From: Chloroflexota bacterium
GTDB taxonomy: Bacteria > Chloroflexota > DTOL01 > JACQYG01
Assembly (NCBI GenBank): GCA_016208345.1
Contig: JACQYG010000354.1
Span: forward strand, 1-8,288
DNA: 8,288 nt
Direction: 5' to 3'
The translations under genes and the position numbers were made by a program. Below are positions 7,531 through 8,288 of the stretch, one piece after another; position 1 is the stretch's first letter; each line of letters starts with the position of its first letter. Below the pieces are notes generated by a model. The model was given only the letters and a program-made list of their open reading frames with translations. It was not told where the DNA came from and did no database searches.

Positions 7531-8186
7531 CTTCTCCCCGCAAAGTGGTCAAGTATTTCTTCCACCAGCACCGGAGTGGCGAATCCATGAGAAAGGTTCA
7601 AAAGCGTTGCCAGGTGAAACTCCTCGTTGTAGGTAGCAGTTCCATCAATGGGGAAGAAGACCTCAAACCCCCGGACAAAGGCAGAGCGTGCGGTGGTCTC
7701 GCAACAGAGATTCGTCATCACTCCACATATCACCACCTGGGTCACCTCTTTCTTTCTCAGGATATCTGCCAGGGGAGTCTCGTAGAAAGCATCATACTGG
7801 CTTTTTTTGAGAATTGTGCCGCTGGAAAGATTTAACTCCCCAATGATATCGCTTAATGGGTCCTCTTCTCTGATCAAATCTCTCCACCATTTCGCCATGA
7901 GCCCTGCATTTTGAGGAGAATTCACGTGTTGGGTAAAGATTACAGGCAGGCCTTTTGCTGAATATGCTTTTATCAGGTCCTTTATGCCAGGAACTATTGC
8001 CTGAGCACTAGGAATATAGGCATGGGAGAAATCGCTCAAAAAGTATTTCTGCATGTCCAAAACTAACAAAGCTGAATGCCCTGGGACGAATGCGATGTGG
8101 TGCTTTTGCTTGTGCTCTTTTATTTGATCAAGCATTTCTATGGACTTCTGATGGATAGACTCTCGTGAGAAATACCGCTCTTTCAC
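7527..8186 (-). CDS. Isochorismatase-like cysteine hydrolase
   Basis: This 219-residue protein belongs to the isochorismatase-like hydrolase fold. The catalytic triad is recognisable: D44 in LLVLDMQKYF, K128 in KKSQYDAF, and C161 in ICGVMTNLCCETTA, where VMT supplies the family's cis-peptide region. After the cysteine, RSAFVRGFEVFFPIDGTA and EEFHLATLLNLSHGFA follow the family pattern. Members split isochorismate or related vinyl ethers, or hydrolyse amides such as nicotinamide and carbamoyl compounds. The lead-in of about 35 residues before the fold and the general look are closer to EntB/PhzD-type enzymes than to nicotinamidases, but no isochorismate-pathway gene is in the window, so the substrate is open. 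The start is GTG 8186, with GAGG 7 nt upstream. It is the first visible gene of the operon and overlaps the flavoprotein start by ATGA. The AT content is higher than in the left part of the window. Confidence 0.88.
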   Translation of the reverse strand: MKERYFSRESIHQKSIEMLDQIKEHKQKHHIAFVPGHSALLVLDMQKYFLSDFSHAYIPSAQAIVPGIKDLIKAYSAKGLPVIFTQHVNSPQNAGLMAKWWRDLIREEDPLSDIIGELNLSSGTILKKSQYDAFYETPLADILRKKEVTQVVICGVMTNLCCETTARSAFVRGFEVFFPIDGTATYNEEFHLATLLNLSHGFATPVLVEEILDHFAGRR

Positions 8187-8193
8187 CCAGTTA

Positions 8194-8197
8194 CCTC
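8194..8197 (-). promoter_or_regulatory. Ribosome binding site for the GTG start of the hydrolase gene
   Basis: On the minus strand GAGG (within GTGAGGT) lies 7 nt before GTG 8186. No in-frame ATG lies near the N-terminus of the conserved fold, so this site supports the GTG start. Confidence 0.6.
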
Positions 8198-8288
8198 ACG
8201 ATTTCGCAGGCAAGCATGTCTCACGCATCCGGCTCCCCGGAATGATTCACACCGGTACACCGCTCAACGGTAGCAATACTGGGCCGGC
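8198..8288 (-). other. Non-coding DNA with a possible group II intron fragment
   Basis: Read on the minus strand, this stretch contains ACCGGTGTGAATCATTCCGG followed by GGAGCCGGATGCGTGAGAC. The second part resembles the GAGCCGGATGCG arm found upstream of reverse transcriptase genes in bacterial group II introns. The expected partner arm (GCACGTCCGGTTC-like) is absent, so if real this is a truncated remnant. The resemblance is from memory of the pattern, not a search. No convincing promoter for the downstream operon was found in these bases. Confidence 0.3.

Overview
The window looks like a chromosomal stretch of a GC-rich bacterium, most likely a Chloroflexota (Anaerolineae-like) lineage. This is inferred from the style of the Ser/Thr kinase N-terminus (GQYRI..LGRGGMATVYKAYQ), the GT4 glycosyltransferase N-terminus, and a CIRCE-controlled groES-groEL operon set among many short palindromic intergenic repeats. 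No rRNA, tRNA or CRISPR array was seen, so the taxonomic call is moderate at best.

Layout. (1) 1-660, minus: the N-terminal half of a GT4 glycosyltransferase, interrupted by an in-frame TAG at 187-189 and running off the left edge. (2) 661-982: an intergenic region with a perfect 32-bp palindrome, a good sigma70-type promoter and a perfect CIRCE operator. (3) 983-2975, plus: groES and groEL, the cytosolic chaperonin operon, with a tandem 14-bp palindrome in the spacer. (4) 2976-3262: a convergent intergenic region with a long hairpin, a strong bidirectional-looking terminator, and two near-identical 28-bp hairpin repeats that bracket the terminator. (5) 3263-5356, minus: a membrane-anchored Ser/Thr kinase with three tandem extracytoplasmic beta-sandwich-like repeats in place of PASTA domains, behind a near-consensus promoter. 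(6) 5357-5692: that promoter, a decayed C-terminal fragment of a GxxExxY-family gene, and a short array of CTCAGTG words. (7) 5693-8186, minus: a tight three-gene operon in which both junctions are 4-bp ATGA overlaps. Its order is isochorismatase-like cysteine hydrolase, FAD/NAD(P)-dependent thioredoxin-reductase-like flavoprotein without the CxxC, then an RlmN/Cfr-like radical SAM protein. (8) 8187-8288: non-coding DNA containing a stretch that resembles part of a bacterial group II intron.

The most interesting part is the three-gene operon. It is visibly AT-richer than the rest of the window and is flanked by remnants of mobile or decayed DNA, which suggests horizontal acquisition. The radical SAM protein keeps the CxxxCxxC cluster motif, the GEP motif and the C-terminal NCGQ cysteine of RlmN/Cfr. 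It lacks the N-terminal accessory domain and has Ile where RlmN/Cfr have their second catalytic cysteine, so standard adenosine C2/C8 methylation chemistry is doubtful. The flavoprotein lacks the redox CxxC and could be a dedicated NAD(P)H-to-iron-sulfur electron donor; this is inference. The kinase is the second notable item: its outer region is built from three related repeats that may sense or bind an envelope ligand. The chaperonin genes are ordinary.
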